DNA of 39,711 bases. Source: Azospirillum sp. SYSU D00513. Its GTDB lineage: Bacteria; Pseudomonadota; Alphaproteobacteria; Azospirillales; Azospirillaceae. Positions 1-7,671 of the stretch are shown here, one piece after another (the first letter of the stretch is position 1; each line of letters starts with the position of its first letter). Location: contig NZ_JAFIQV010000055.1 in assembly GCF_017356015.1 (NCBI RefSeq), positions 1-39,711 on the forward strand. Direction: 5' to 3'. The position numbers and the translations under genes were made by a program. The notes beneath the pieces were generated by a model, which did not search any database, had not been told where the DNA came from, and saw nothing but the letters and a program-made list of their open reading frames with translations.

Positions 1-68
1 ACTCCGGGTTGATCGGCCCTCCGAAGCCGGGCTACCCTTGGCCGCCTGAACAGGCGCAGTCGCCTGTC

Positions 69-1088
69 TCATTTCCGGGCCGCAGTACATTGAGCCGCGT
101 CCCGACCTCGGCCGCTGCGATCCAGGTCACCCCAGATCACCAGCTGCTCAACCCCCTCGGGCGGAACAAACCGCTCGAGGAGATCGGCCGAGACGCACGG
201 CCACACCGTCATGCCGGTCGCCAGGTGGATCGACAAGGCCGTTTCAAAGCCCTCTGCAACACCCAGCACACCGTTCTGCGGCTCGCCCATGCGGATGTAC
301 CCGCCCGCCTCGACCATCATCTCCTGAAAACGGGGATGCGGGATCGAGGTGATCAGCGCGCGGTCGTTGGGCAGCGGGAACAGCTTCTTCGGCTCATCCA
401 CCGCGGCCTTCTCTCCCGTGTGGGACAGGTAGGTGCGGTGCATGGTCGCCGCTCGCCCGAGAGCGTCCGACACGCCCATCAGCAGCGCCGGGAACTGGCC
501 GACCACCACGCCGTCCTCATCGACATAGTCGAGGGCCGGGTGGAAGCGGAAGTTCTTCAGCTCCGCCAGGGGTTCGACCGAAAGCCGACGCCGCATCAAG
601 TAGCGCAGCGCCGGAGCGGCCGAAGGATCGCTCAAGGGGACGGATTCCATCCAGGCCCGACGCAGCAGGCCCCGGATGTAGCTGTCGTTGCGGGCCTTGG
701 GCTCCGCTTTGGGGCGGCTGCGGGGCGGCAGGGGGGCGCGGTTGCGGCCACGCCCCTCCTCGATCCCCAGCACGCGTGCAACCTCTCCCAGCGCCTCCTG
801 GAAGCTCCAGCCATGCACCGCCATCAGCAGCGCAAAGCCGTCCCCATACTTGCCGCAGGTGTTGCACACACCACCACCCGAGGTCTCGGCGTCCCGGAAG
901 AACCGGAACCCGTCACCCCGTCCATTTCTCTGGCTGGTCCCATGGATGGGGCACGCCGAGCGTCCCTTGCCAGGGGCCTTCTGAAAGATCCGGCCGTCCA
1001 GCTTGCCGCGGATCAGCTTGTCGTGGATGTCCATCCAGCCACGCTCCTGCGCGGCCTTGCGAACAACTTCAGCTTCGAGTTTGCTCAC
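69..1088 (-). CDS. CHC2/TOPRIM plasmid primase, C-terminally truncated
   Basis: Primase-like protein of 339 aa. The N-terminal third has a zinc-finger arrangement (CPIHG, then CNTCGKYGDGF) followed by an ALGEVARVLGI helix, as in CHC2 zinc-binding primase domains. The C-terminal third has a TOPRIM start: EGFETALSIHLATG supplies the acidic EG motif and LVIWGDLDRSGRGRDAA supplies DxD. It would make RNA primers during plasmid replication or transfer. The start is GTG at 1088, chosen because TAGGAG lies 6 nt upstream. It is the last gene of the operon that begins at 2575 and is preceded by leader L1. The TOPRIM domain stops right after the DxD strand, where homologues continue for tens of residues, so the gene is probably cut by a rearrangement near 69-100. 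The primase role is a family inference. Confidence 0.75.
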   Translation of the reverse strand: MSKLEAEVVRKAAQERGWMDIHDKLIRGKLDGRIFQKAPGKGRSACPIHGTSQRNGRGDGFRFFRDAETSGGGVCNTCGKYGDGFALLMAVHGWSFQEALGEVARVLGIEEGRGRNRAPLPPRSRPKAEPKARNDSYIRGLLRRAWMESVPLSDPSAAPALRYLMRRRLSVEPLAELKNFRFHPALDYVDEDGVVVGQFPALLMGVSDALGRAATMHRTYLSHTGEKAAVDEPKKLFPLPNDRALITSIPHPRFQEMMVEAGGYIRMGEPQNGVLGVAEGFETALSIHLATGMTVWPCVSADLLERFVPPEGVEQLVIWGDLDRSGRGRDAAQCTAARK

Positions 1089-1100
1089 GATCTGCTCCTA

Positions 1101-1169
1101 TCGACACCAAGCGGGGACACGGCTCTCCCCCGGCGGGGATGCAGCATCCCCGCTGGGGTCCTTGTGGTT
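1101..1169 (-). promoter_or_regulatory. Structured leader L1 (before primase)
   Basis: Begins directly after the stop codon of the upstream gene. Transcript order: ACCCC box, outer arm AGCGGGGA, inner hairpin TCCCC-GCC-GGGGA, outer arm TCCCCGCT, then Shine-Dalgarno. A competing 9-bp local hairpin, GCGGGGATG/CATCCCCGC, is also possible. No T-run follows, so it is not a simple terminator. Confidence 0.6.
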
Positions 1170-1466
1170 TCAGGAAGCGATCAGGCCCAGCCTGACCGCC
1201 GTGTCGCGGAACATTGCCCGGAGTTGCTCCGGGTCCGCTCCCATCGCCAGCGCGCACACCCGAAACGAGAAGGGGTGTTCGTCGTTGGCTTCGATCCACG
1301 CCCAGGCCTTGGCCCGGGTGCTTGTTGCGCTTCGCCCATCGACCGCCGCGGCCATGGTCTCGACCAGAAGCGTCTCGCGCATGGCGAAGACGTCCCAATC
1401 GTCCCAGGACGGCGGAGGGGGTGAATCTTTGCCCGCCAGAGGCGGTGCACGTTTTCCGGCCTGCAT
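1170..1466 (-). CDS. Small hypothetical protein
   Basis: Protein of 98 aa that I do not recognise. It has a proline-rich N-terminus (SPPPPSWDDWDVFAMRE) and a helical remainder rich in Ala and Arg ending VRLGLIAS. There is no signal peptide or membrane segment. The ATG at 1466 has GAGGAGAG upstream. It lies between the 135-aa unknown and the primase and has its own leader L2. Membership in this operon is the only clue to a replication or recombination accessory role. Confidence 0.7.
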   Translation of the reverse strand: MQAGKRAPPLAGKDSPPPPSWDDWDVFAMRETLLVETMAAAVDGRSATSTRAKAWAWIEANDEHPFSFRVCALAMGADPEQLRAMFRDTAVRLGLIAS

Positions 1467-1484
1467 GGCTCTCTCCTCATGGCT

Positions 1485-1530
1485 GCGGAGAGACCTGCCC
1501 CAGCGGGGATCAAGCTCCCCGGTTGGGTTG
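1485..1530 (-). promoter_or_regulatory. Structured leader L2
   Basis: Transcript order: AACCC box, outer arm CGGGGAGCTTG, inner hairpin CCCC-GCT-GGGG, outer arm CAGGTCTCTCCG. The outer stem holds about 11 bp with two G-U pairs and one bulge. It lies between the stop at 1542 and the start at 1466. Confidence 0.65.
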
Positions 1531-1541
1531 GTGGAAAACCG

Positions 1542-1949
1542 TCAATGCCTGACGCCGCACTGGCTGGCGCCGGCGGCCTTCAGGGTGTCCGTCATCGCCG
1601 AGAGCGCCTCCGTCAACTCGCCTTTCTGGAGCACTTCCAGGGCGGTTGCGGGGTTCTGCGGCGCGAGGTCGCGCAACTTGCTCAGGAACGTCACAAGCGT
1701 TCCCGCGGTCTTGATCGCTCCATCGTGATTCAGCACGCGGCTGCTCAGATGGAAGCACTCGACATTGCGCTTGGCGTGGTTGCCGCCGAAGTCCTCCACG
1801 TCGAACGTGGTGACGGTGCGGCTGACCTTAGCTCCATCCTTCTCGTAATCCCGGACAAGCCTCAGCACGGGGCTGGTGCTGGCCAGGATGTCACGAACGG
1901 ACAGAGCGGTGTCCTGGGCGTCCAGAACGGAATAGGTCCAGGTGGGCAT
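1542..1949 (-). CDS. Hypothetical protein
   Basis: Protein of 135 aa starting MPTWTYSVLDAQDT. Not recognised. It looks soluble: a mixed alpha/beta first half (VSRTVTTFDVEDFGGNHAKRN), then a helical C-terminal half with ATALEVLQKGELTEAL, ending CGVRH. I chose the ATG at 1949 because CGGAG lies 7 nt upstream; the longer open frame to 2042 would run through leader L3. It is in the primase operon. The closest safe statement is a conserved-looking plasmid accessory protein. Confidence 0.65.
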   Translation of the reverse strand: MPTWTYSVLDAQDTALSVRDILASTSPVLRLVRDYEKDGAKVSRTVTTFDVEDFGGNHAKRNVECFHLSSRVLNHDGAIKTAGTLVTFLSKLRDLAPQNPATALEVLQKGELTEALSAMTDTLKAAGASQCGVRH

Positions 1950-1992
1950 GGCGGATCTCCGGAATGGCGGTGTGTGGACGAGACGCAATGCC

Positions 1993-2041
1993 AGGGAGAG
2001 GGAGTCCCACGTCCGGGGAGACACTCTCCCCAGCGGGACCA
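1993..2041 (-). promoter_or_regulatory. Structured leader L3
   Basis: Outer arms GGGAGAG/CTCTCCC (7 bp, one G bulge) around inner hairpin TCCC-loop-GGGA. An alternative GGGGAG/CTCCCC local pairing exists. The 5' box is degenerate (GGTCCCGC), making this the weakest match in the family. Confidence 0.5.
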
Positions 2042-2132
2042 CAGGCGACCGAGCCTTGGTAGGCAGGATCTTGGCCCCTGGCCGTATCTGACCGACCCGC
2101 GTGAGGCGGATCTTTGAACACTGCCAGCCCGG

Positions 2133-2207
2133 TCAGATCATGATGATCATGAAGGGCGTGCAGCCACTCAGGGCCGCCACGGCGACCAAAAGGACGAACG
2201 TGCGCAT
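2133..2207 (-). CDS. 24-residue lipoprotein-like microprotein
   Basis: A very short frame encoding 24 aa, MRTFVLLVAVAALSGCTPFM then IIMI. It has the complete layout of a lipoprotein signal peptide: Arg at position 2, a hydrophobic core, and lipobox LSGC, with only nine residues after the Cys. AGGAG is placed 7 nt before the ATG at 2207. It starts about 20 nt after the stop of the upstream gene and has no structured leader, which suggests coupled translation. It may be a membrane-anchored peptide, but no function can be assigned. Confidence 0.6.
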   Translation of the reverse strand: MRTFVLLVAVAALSGCTPFMIIMI

Positions 2208-2227
2208 GGGATAGCTCCTGTCACACG

Positions 2228-2575
2228 TTATTCGAGGAATTGACCGCAAATGGGTCCGAGGACCGGCTTGAGGCCGGCTTCGGTCAAGGTGAAGACCTCC
2301 ACAGAGGTCTGCTCGACGTGCAGCTCGCCCTGCAGGTAGCGGTGGGTCTTCGAGAAGATCCAGCCAGACTGCCGGCATTCGCGGGTGTCGTCGAGGTGAG
2401 TGCCGCATTCTCCAATGCAGCGCCCGTACTCGCCTTGAAGCTTGCGGAAGAGCTCGGCCTTGGAGAAGACCCCCGTGGGCTGAGCGGTTCGCTGAGCGTC
2501 CCAAATGACATTTTCGCCAGGGTCGAAGACTTCGTAGGTTACGAAAAGCTCGCCGAGGCTTGGGGTGTGCGCCAT
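2228..2575 (-). CDS. Hypothetical protein, first gene of primase operon
   Basis: Protein of 115 aa, MAHTPSLGELFVTYEVFDPG. Not recognised. Three Cys cluster in the middle (GRCIGECG, then ECRQSG), which could bind metal or form disulfides, followed by a beta-rich tail (GELHVEQTSVEVFTLTEAGL). No signal peptide. I chose the ATG at 2575, with GAGAGGGA upstream; the frame upstream to 2605 runs into leader L4. It is the first gene of the short minus-strand operon, behind leader L4 and repeat copy 1. Confidence 0.65.
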   Translation of the reverse strand: MAHTPSLGELFVTYEVFDPGENVIWDAQRTAQPTGVFSKAELFRKLQGEYGRCIGECGTHLDDTRECRQSGWIFSKTHRYLQGELHVEQTSVEVFTLTEAGLKPVLGPICGQFLE

Positions 2576-2595
2576 GGTTCCCTCTCTGGAAAGGA

Positions 2596-2638
2596 GGGAG
2601 CGCATATCTCCCCTGACGGGAGACTGGCTCCCGTTGGG
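2596..2638 (-). promoter_or_regulatory. Structured leader L4
   Basis: Outer arms GGGAGC/GCTCCC, perfect (2627-2632 with 2596-2601), around inner hairpin TCTCCC-GTCA-GGGGAGA. The 5' box is TCCCAAC. It is followed by the Shine-Dalgarno GAGAGGGA of the gene starting at 2575. Confidence 0.65.
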
Positions 2639-2690
2639 AAAGATTGTGCCGGAGCTTGGTCCGGCGGGGGTGCTGCCGCGCGATGGCGAC

Positions 2691-2782
2691 TAGCTTTCAC
2701 GCTATTTTTAGACCCTAGCTAGGCCATGAACACCACCGGAGACCGGAGGTGTCCTCCAAACCGTCGCATCAAGCAGGCGGTT
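2691..2782. repeat. Operon-head repeat, copy 1 (38 nt identical core plus two stem-loops)
   Basis: The 38 nt at 2691-2728 are identical to 19085-19122. They contain a TAGCTTTCACGC start and a CCTAGCTAGG palindrome. They are followed by a hairpin at 2730-2752 (ACACC-a-CCGG-aga-CCGG-a-GGTGT) and a stem-loop at 2759-2782 with arms AACCGT/GCGGTT and loop CGCATCAAGCAG. In the other copy the first hairpin is unrelated in sequence, while the second keeps the identical loop on different paired arms. The acting strand is unknown. It lies upstream of the minus operon starting at 2575. Confidence 0.75.
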
Positions 2783-2898
2783 CAAAGTGCGTTGAGTCTA
2801 GACGATATCGAAAGGGGTGGCTAGCCAAAAAACCACTATGCTACGGCTTGGCGGAGGGGACAGGAGCGGCTTCACCGGCCCTATCCCCTTGCCCACGG

Positions 2899-4590
2899 TT
2901 AGGCGGCGCGAATCCCGGTGAGGAAGCGCTCTACCTCCCCCTTCAGCATCTCGGACTGGCGGGATAGCTCGCCAGCCGCACCCAGCACCTGAGTGGCCGC
3001 CGAGCCGGTCTGAGTGGCGCCACGGCTGACGTCCGTGATGTTGTTTGTGACCACCTCGGTGCTGCGGGCAGCCTCCTGGACGTTGCGGGCGATCTCGCCG
3101 GTGGCGGCACCCTGCTCCTCAATGGCCGATGCGATGCTGGTCGCGATCTCATTGATCGATAGAATGGTGCTGCCGATGCCGCTGATGGCCGAGGCTGCCT
3201 CGCCGGTCGCCGCCTGCATCGCAGAGATCTGCTGGGCGATCTCGTCAGTGGCCTTGGCCGTCTGATTGGCAAGGCTCTTCACCTCGCTCGCCACGACCGC
3301 GAATCCCTTACCGGCTTCCCCGGCCCGCGCTGCCTCAATGGTCGCGTTCAGTGCCAGCAGGTTGGTCTGGCTGGCGATGTCACTGATCAACTTCACCACG
3401 TCGCCAATGCGTTGCGCCTGGTCGACCAGCCCCTTGATCCGCTCGTTGGTGTGCTCCGCTTCCGTAACCGCCGTTCCGGCGATCATGGTGGAACGCGACA
3501 CTTGGCTGCTGATCTCAGAAATCGACGAGGACAGTTCCTCCGATGCCGCCGCCACCGTCTGCACGTTGGCCGATGCCTGTTCAGCCGCAGCCGCCGTGCT
3601 GGCCGCCTGTCCGTTGGTCATTTCCGCCGTTCGCGACATGCTCTGAGCCGTCGCGTCGAGTTCGGTCGCCGCCGAGGACACGGTGCGCAGAATGCCCATG
3701 ACGTTCTGGTCGAAATCTCGGACCAGCGTCTCAATCTCGGTGTTGCGCCGTTCCTTGGCCAGACGCTCGGCCGCTTCCGCAGCCTCCATGCGCGCCCGCT
3801 CGATGGCGTTCTGCTTGAAGACCTCCACCGCCTTGGCCATGCCGCCGATCTCGTCGCCACGCTCGGTTCCCGGAATGGCTACCGCGGTGTCACCGGCGGC
3901 CAAGCGCGACATGGTGTCTGTGATGCCGGTGATCGGGCGTGCAATGCCGGACCGGGCGATCAAAACGCTTACCAGGACCGCAAGCGCGATCCCGCCAATG
4001 CCAATAACCAGCATGAGCGTTGTCATGAGCCTATTGAAGTCCGCTAGAGCATCATTTGCCTGTTGGATAGCATCCATGCTCTGCTTGGAACGCTCCTCCA
4101 TAACCAGCCCCAAAGCCTTGCGGTTAGCAACCGACGCAGGATTGTCGCCATGTGCCCGGGCTGCCTTCGTGTCCACCTCCATCCCGAGGCGAGCAACCTC
4201 ATTGCGGATGGCAAAGAACTCTCGAGCGTTTTTACGGACCTCCTGAAACTCCGTCTTGCGGTCATCAGGGAGTGAACGTTCCCATACTTCCAAACGCTCA
4301 TCCATAAACTTCGTGGAACTCAAAATGGCTTTGGCGTATGGAGTGGCCTGTTCGGGAGTATCGGCCGCATACACTCCGCGAGAGTCCATCACGATTTTGA
4401 AGATAAGCCCATTCACCTGTTCCGCAAGCAGAGCCCTTTCAGATCGATATTGGATTTCGTCAACTCGCTCATCATAGGTTTCTATACCAATGAAGCCCAT
4501 CGCTCCGATCGTGGCGGCAATTGCTGCCATAAAGGTCACTACCGCATAAATCTTTGCGCTGATGCTAACGCGATCAAGGATATTGCTCAT
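2899..4590 (-). CDS. Methyl-accepting chemotaxis protein
   Basis: Inner-membrane chemoreceptor of 563 aa. TM1 lies near residues 13-35 (KIYAVVTFMAAIAATIGAMG). A helical periplasmic ligand-binding domain of about 150 aa follows, of the four-helix-bundle type, then TM2 near 190-212 (LMLVIGIGGIALAVLVSVLI). A HAMP domain comes next (RPITGITDTMSRLAAGD). The long cytoplasmic coiled coil has the signalling tip IASQTNLLALNATIEAARAG, EAGKGFAVVA, which contacts CheA/CheW. No C-terminal NWETF-type tail is seen. It is an independent gene with no structured leader. The ligand is unknown. It is likely cargo, giving the host an extra chemosensory input. Confidence 0.95.
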   Translation of the reverse strand: MSNILDRVSISAKIYAVVTFMAAIAATIGAMGFIGIETYDERVDEIQYRSERALLAEQVNGLIFKIVMDSRGVYAADTPEQATPYAKAILSSTKFMDERLEVWERSLPDDRKTEFQEVRKNAREFFAIRNEVARLGMEVDTKAARAHGDNPASVANRKALGLVMEERSKQSMDAIQQANDALADFNRLMTTLMLVIGIGGIALAVLVSVLIARSGIARPITGITDTMSRLAAGDTAVAIPGTERGDEIGGMAKAVEVFKQNAIERARMEAAEAAERLAKERRNTEIETLVRDFDQNVMGILRTVSSAATELDATAQSMSRTAEMTNGQAASTAAAAEQASANVQTVAAASEELSSSISEISSQVSRSTMIAGTAVTEAEHTNERIKGLVDQAQRIGDVVKLISDIASQTNLLALNATIEAARAGEAGKGFAVVASEVKSLANQTAKATDEIAQQISAMQAATGEAASAISGIGSTILSINEIATSIASAIEEQGAATGEIARNVQEAARSTEVVTNNITDVSRGATQTGSAATQVLGAAGELSRQSEMLKGEVERFLTGIRAA

Positions 4591-5423
4591 TTTTCGCTCT
4601 GTCCGAGGGTCTGTTGGACCGAATAATCTCCTCTCGCTTATTTCGAATTGCTTAAGATTTTAACCAATCTCGCCGGCTCCGCTGCGACTCCATCGACGCG
4701 TATCCGTCCCGTTTCGCACTTTAACTCTTCCTTTTTTTGCGAGGTTTAGAGTTGATCGTCCCCACAATTCACTCGGCCAGCACTGCGTCCCGGCGCCCAA
4801 TGCGGTCTCCCGCCGCATTTCTCCTTCCAAGGCCGAAATCCCAGAACAGGCCCATCTGTAGCCGAAGAGCAGGGCAGACACTCTCATGAGGTGCGTGGGA
4901 TGAGGCGTGACAAGCGCCGAGAAAAATGTGGGGAACGATCAGGGTTTAGACCTCCTTGGCGAGTTGCTTCTCCAAGCACGTCGCTCTAGCTATGTCGGAT
5001 AGAAACGTGAGCTTGGCAGTGCAATTAACTGGGAACCGTCGAAGGATGCCGAGGGCCGTCATGATGGTGGCTATCGCATGAGGGGCAGCAGCTGGAGCGC
5101 CGAAATCTTCCCGTCCCGGTTCGAACGTGGTCGCTGGTGTTGGAGCGTCCTTTGCAAGGTGAGTGACACCTTGCACGAGGGTAGCGCTTCCAGCCGTGAG
5201 GCTGCAGAGGCCGCTGTCCAAAACGTTGTGAAAAAAGACACTGGCGTTATGCCCGCCTACCCATGACATTTTGTTATGCGAACGCGAATTATTGTGCACG
5301 CGGATTGTTATTCTAGTTGCGCCGGATGTCTTATCCGAAACACTTTTTGTCGCAATTCGTTCATTGACCGTGAAGCGCCACTCTGCACACTGAGCCTGTG
5401 CAATCTTTGAGGGCGCTGACGCC
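4591..5423. other. Intergenic region between MCP and mucR-like gene
   Basis: About 830 nt without a convincing gene; the open frames here lack a good start or family resemblance. It must hold the divergent promoters of the MCP and the MucR-like gene. A perfect 8-bp inverted repeat with a 5-nt spacer (GCAAGGTG/CACCTTGC, 5154-5174) is visible. The stretch at about 5270-5370 is noticeably AT-richer than its surroundings, which suits regulator binding. Confidence 0.5.
5154..5174. promoter_or_regulatory. Inverted repeat, possible operator
   Basis: GCAAGGTG-AGTGA-CACCTTGC, perfect 8-bp arms. It lies 250 nt upstream of the MucR-like gene and 560 nt upstream of the MCP gene. It could be an operator or a small hairpin; no T-run follows. 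Function not established. Confidence 0.35.
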
Positions 5424-5828
5424 ATGGGAATCGACCTTCGTAATACTACCGCTCTCATCGTCAAACAATATGTGAGCAACAATCCGGTTGCTCCAAATGA
5501 ACTCTCTTCCCTGATCCATTCTGTCTACACAGCGTTAACTGATATTGAGAAAGGAACTACACCTGAGGACATTGCGGAGGCCGCTGAACCAGCAGTGCCC
5601 ATAAAAAAGAGCGTGACGCCAGATCATATCGTCTGCCTTGAGTGTGGGAAAAAGGCCAAGATGCTGCGCCGACACCTTTTGACCGATCACGGGCTGATCC
5701 CTGACGAATACCGGGCTCGTTGGAGCCTTCCGGCGAACTATCCCTTCACCGCGCCGAATTACAGCAAGAGACGAGCCGTTCTGGCACGGGAGATCGGGCT
5801 TGGCACGACCTACCGTCCAAAGCGGTGA
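5424..5828 (+). CDS. MucR/Ros-family zinc-finger transcriptional regulator
   Basis: Protein of 134 aa. The C-terminal half has the Ros/MucR zinc finger: C71 and C74 in VCLECGKKAKML, H84 and H89 in RRHLLTDHG, then the family sequence LIPDEYRARWSLPANYP and a basic tail. The N-terminal half carries the helical oligomerisation region (VAPNELSSLIHSVYTALTDI). Members of this alphaproteobacterial family bind AT-rich DNA and silence or activate exopolysaccharide, motility and horizontally acquired genes. ATG at 5424, with GAGGG 10 nt upstream. Length is typical (about 130-150 aa). Plasmid copies may tune plasmid or host genes; the AT-rich upstream DNA suits autoregulation. Confidence 0.92.
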   Translation: MGIDLRNTTALIVKQYVSNNPVAPNELSSLIHSVYTALTDIEKGTTPEDIAEAAEPAVPIKKSVTPDHIVCLECGKKAKMLRRHLLTDHGLIPDEYRARWSLPANYPFTAPNYSKRRAVLAREIGLGTTYRPKR

Positions 5829-5863
5829 TCGGCTGAGCCTTTTGCCTACTTGCTGAACGAAAC

Positions 5864-5886
5864 GGGGGAGCGCAATGCGCTCCCCC
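5864..5886. terminator. Terminator between mucR-like gene and the SSB-to-RNase H operon
   Basis: Perfect hairpin GGGGGAGCGC-AAT-GCGCTCCCCC followed on the plus strand by TTTCCATTT. It lies between the convergent ends of the MucR-like gene (5828) and the minus-strand operon (5912), so it may serve both directions; the plus-strand T-tract is the better one. Confidence 0.7.
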
Positions 5887-5911
5887 TTTCCATTTCAGCC
5901 ATTCGGCCGAA

Positions 5912-6397
5912 TCAGGCCGCAGCCTGCGACCGAAGGCCTTCCACGCGCGCCATCGAGAGGGCAGCGCGGGCCGTGCTGTCGCACCAGCCCTGGATCGCCG
6001 CGTCGACGGTCCGGTCGCCCTGGTGCCCTTCCAGGTGCCAGGAGCGAAGGATGATCCCACGTTTGCGGACCACCTTCCGTACCCACCCCGCTAGGGCCAG
6101 ATCGCCCGGTCGGTCCTCTCTTGGCTTGGTCCAGCCGCACAACAGCCCGGAGGCGTGCTGATTGTCGGACCGCACGATGATGACGTCGCCAGGGGCGAGA
6201 TGAAGCGTCCGGATGGCATACACAATGCCGTTGCCGAGCGCTGCCAACTCCGCCTCGCAGCTGTCTTTGACGGAAACGTGCCCGCTGATTTGGCGCGACA
6301 CGGCTTCCTCAGTGACCCAGACGGCGAACCCGGCCAGCTTCGATCTTTCGTCGAAGCTGGCGTCCGCCACCACGGTCACGGTTCTGGTCTTTCCCAT
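5912..6397 (-). CDS. RNase H-fold protein with complete catalytic set
   Basis: Protein of 161 aa with an RNase HI-like fold. VTVVADASFDERSKLAGFA gives the first-strand Asp, CEAELAALGNGIVYAI the Glu, VRSDNQHASGL the second Asp, and GHQGDRTVDAAIQGWCDSTA the His and final Asp. It probably cleaves RNA in RNA-DNA hybrids (primers or R-loops) during plasmid replication, transfer or recombination. The start at 6397 (MGKTRT) leaves 6 nt between AGGA and ATG; the ATG at 6403 would abut the Shine-Dalgarno. Last gene of the SSB-RecT operon, behind leader L5. It is paralogous to 8269-8970, which has lost the motif. Confidence 0.8.
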   Translation of the reverse strand: MGKTRTVTVVADASFDERSKLAGFAVWVTEEAVSRQISGHVSVKDSCEAELAALGNGIVYAIRTLHLAPGDVIIVRSDNQHASGLLCGWTKPREDRPGDLALAGWVRKVVRKRGIILRSWHLEGHQGDRTVDAAIQGWCDSTARAALSMARVEGLRSQAAA

Positions 6398-6411
6398 GTC
6401 CATTCCTGACA

Positions 6412-6456
6412 GACGGGACGGCTCTCCCCATTGGGGAGATACCTCCCCGTGGGGTT
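6412..6456 (-). promoter_or_regulatory. Structured leader L5
   Basis: AACCCC box, outer arms ACGGGGAGG/CCGTCCCGT (8 of 9 paired, one G-U), inner hairpin TCTCCCC-AAT-GGGGAGA (7 bp, perfect). Precedes the RNase H-fold gene. Confidence 0.7.
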
Positions 6457-6467
6457 GAAGGGTTTGC

Positions 6468-6749
6468 TCAGCCGAACTTCACCCGAACGACGTTCGTCGG
6501 CTTCGGATTGAGGTTCACCACCAGCTGCTCTGGTGCAGGCCGCCCTTCCGGACGGCTTTGCTCCACGAGCTGCTGGGCGATGGCCTCGCCGAAAGCGGCG
6601 GTGTCGGTCAGGATCGAGCCCAGCACCGAGCCAGGTTCAATGGAATCGTACTCCTGACCCCGCGTGCGCAGCCGATGGGAGCCCGTGCTGAGCAGGTTCG
6701 TCAGCCAGAGCACCTGGGTTGCGTCGAGGCCTGTGAAGTGAACGTCCAT
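6468..6749 (-). CDS. Hypothetical protein
   Basis: Soluble protein of 93 aa, MDVHFTGLDATQVLWLTNLL. Not recognised. The first half is helical; a proline-containing linker (EGRPAPEQLV) leads to a short beta C-terminus VRVKFG. The ATG at 6749 has AGGAG 5 nt upstream. Own leader L6, between the RNase H gene and a 109-aa unknown. Confidence 0.7.
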   Translation of the reverse strand: MDVHFTGLDATQVLWLTNLLSTGSHRLRTRGQEYDSIEPGSVLGSILTDTAAFGEAIAQQLVEQSRPEGRPAPEQLVVNLNPKPTNVVRVKFG

Positions 6750-6761
6750 GATGTCTCCTGA

Positions 6762-6813
6762 ATGCGGTGGGAAGGCTCAATCCCACACGGGAGAGAGCCT
6801 CCCGCATGAGGGT
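6762..6813 (-). promoter_or_regulatory. Structured leader L6
   Basis: GAACCC box, outer arms GGGAGGCTC/GAGCCTTCCC (9 bp, one bulged T), inner hairpin TCCC-GTGT-GGGA. An extra ATGCGG/CCGCAT closing helix is possible as an alternative. Confidence 0.7.
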
Positions 6814-6850
6814 TCGGTGTTGAGGGAGGGGTGCCTACAGGCACCCCAGT

Positions 6851-7180
6851 TCACGGGGCGTGTCGCCCGTTCTCGTATCCCCAGCGCAATGCGATCTCCA
6901 GCGGCGTGATGCCGTCGTCGAGCGCCTGGGAGAGGACATCCGGGTCCATCTGGGCATCGAAGCTGTCGATGTTCCAGAGGGCCATCATTGCTTCGTCGAC
7001 GTGATCCACGTACTCCGTGAACCACATCCCGGCGAGGTTAAGCTGCCGCTCCTTCGGTCGGCCCAGGGCCTCGCACGCGAGACCTTCGTCTGCCACCCGG
7101 TCCACCAACCTGGGACGGCAAAGGACCGAGGAGCCGGTCAGTTGGGATGCTGGGGTCACCGGCAGCGTGAGAGCTTTCAT
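6851..7180 (-). CDS. Hypothetical protein
   Basis: Protein of 109 aa starting MKALTLPVTPASQLTGSSVL. Not recognised. A basic, proline-containing N-terminus is followed by an acidic helical domain (YVDHVDEAMMALWNIDSFDA) and DGITPLEIALRWGYENG. No membrane segment. I chose the ATG at 7180 because the open frame upstream to 7249 crosses leader L7. Operon context only. Confidence 0.65.
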   Translation of the reverse strand: MKALTLPVTPASQLTGSSVLCRPRLVDRVADEGLACEALGRPKERQLNLAGMWFTEYVDHVDEAMMALWNIDSFDAQMDPDVLSQALDDGITPLEIALRWGYENGRHAP

Positions 7181-7200
7181 GGCGGCACTCCGCAGCCAAG

Positions 7201-7249
7201 CGGAGGCATGCCACTCCCCTGGAAGGGAATGGCATCCCCTCCGGGTCAT
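7201..7249 (-). promoter_or_regulatory. Structured leader L7
   Basis: GACCC box, outer arms CGGAGG/CCTCCG and ATGCCA/TGGCAT (12 bp in two blocks separated by a small internal loop), inner hairpin TCCC-TTCCA-GGGGA. Confidence 0.7.
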
Positions 7250-7299
7250 TTGGATGGAGGGCCTTTAGCAGGCGCTCCGTTCAGAGTTCAGGCGGCTCC

Positions 7300-7644
7300 C
7301 TACTGGATCGCGCTTCCCAGAGCCGGGAGGAGACGATCCAGCGCCACGAGGAGCGAGACGATACCGCCGATAAGTACGGTCAGCGTTATGGTTTGCTGCC
7401 GCATCTCCTTTTGCAGCTCAGCCCGAAAATCGAGCCGCACCGCTTCGATCTTATGCTCGAGCGTGGACAGTCCGGTCTCGATCTTGCGTTCAAGAGCGAC
7501 CGTAGCCTCCTTGAGGTCGGCCTTCGTTGCCGCACCGGCTTCGATGGATTCAGCGATGACGCTCGTAAGCGCCTCCGCCTGCTCCTCATTCAATCCGGCG
7601 GCCCGAAGCCGCTTGACCGTGGCTAGTGTATCCATGGCCTTCAT
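7300..7644 (-). CDS. DUF1640-type coiled-coil membrane protein, copy A
   Basis: Protein of 114 aa: MKAMDTLATVKRLRAAGLNE, EQAEALTSVIAE, a coiled coil (ALERKIETGLSTLEHKIEAV), then one C-terminal membrane segment (ITLTVLIGGIVSLLVALDRL). This matches small DUF1640 (CCDC90/MCUR1-like) bacterial proteins, anchored by the C-terminus with the coiled coil in the cytoplasm. I chose the ATG at 7644 because the same MKA(M/I)DTL start occurs in the neighbouring paralogue; the upstream extension covers leader L8. The biochemical role is unknown. Paralogue of 7757-8161, so a tandem duplication that kept separate leaders. Confidence 0.75.
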   Translation of the reverse strand: MKAMDTLATVKRLRAAGLNEEQAEALTSVIAESIEAGAATKADLKEATVALERKIETGLSTLEHKIEAVRLDFRAELQKEMRQQTITLTVLIGGIVSLLVALDRLLPALGSAIQ

Positions 7645-7671
7645 CTTATCTCGTTTCCCTCTTAATGGAAG

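Noticed and set aside
9..1424. Long plus-strand frame of 471 aa opposite the primase
   Set aside because: High-GC shadow; the minus strand has CHC2 and TOPRIM motifs and a proper ribosome site.
2704..2721. Sigma-54 promoter (GG-N10-GC) in the 38-nt repeat
   Set aside because: The spacing fits by chance but the TTGC part of the -12 element is missing.
4946..5482. 178-aa minus frame overlapping the MucR-like start
   Set aside because: No family resemblance, overlaps the 5' end of a well-supported gene and its promoter region.
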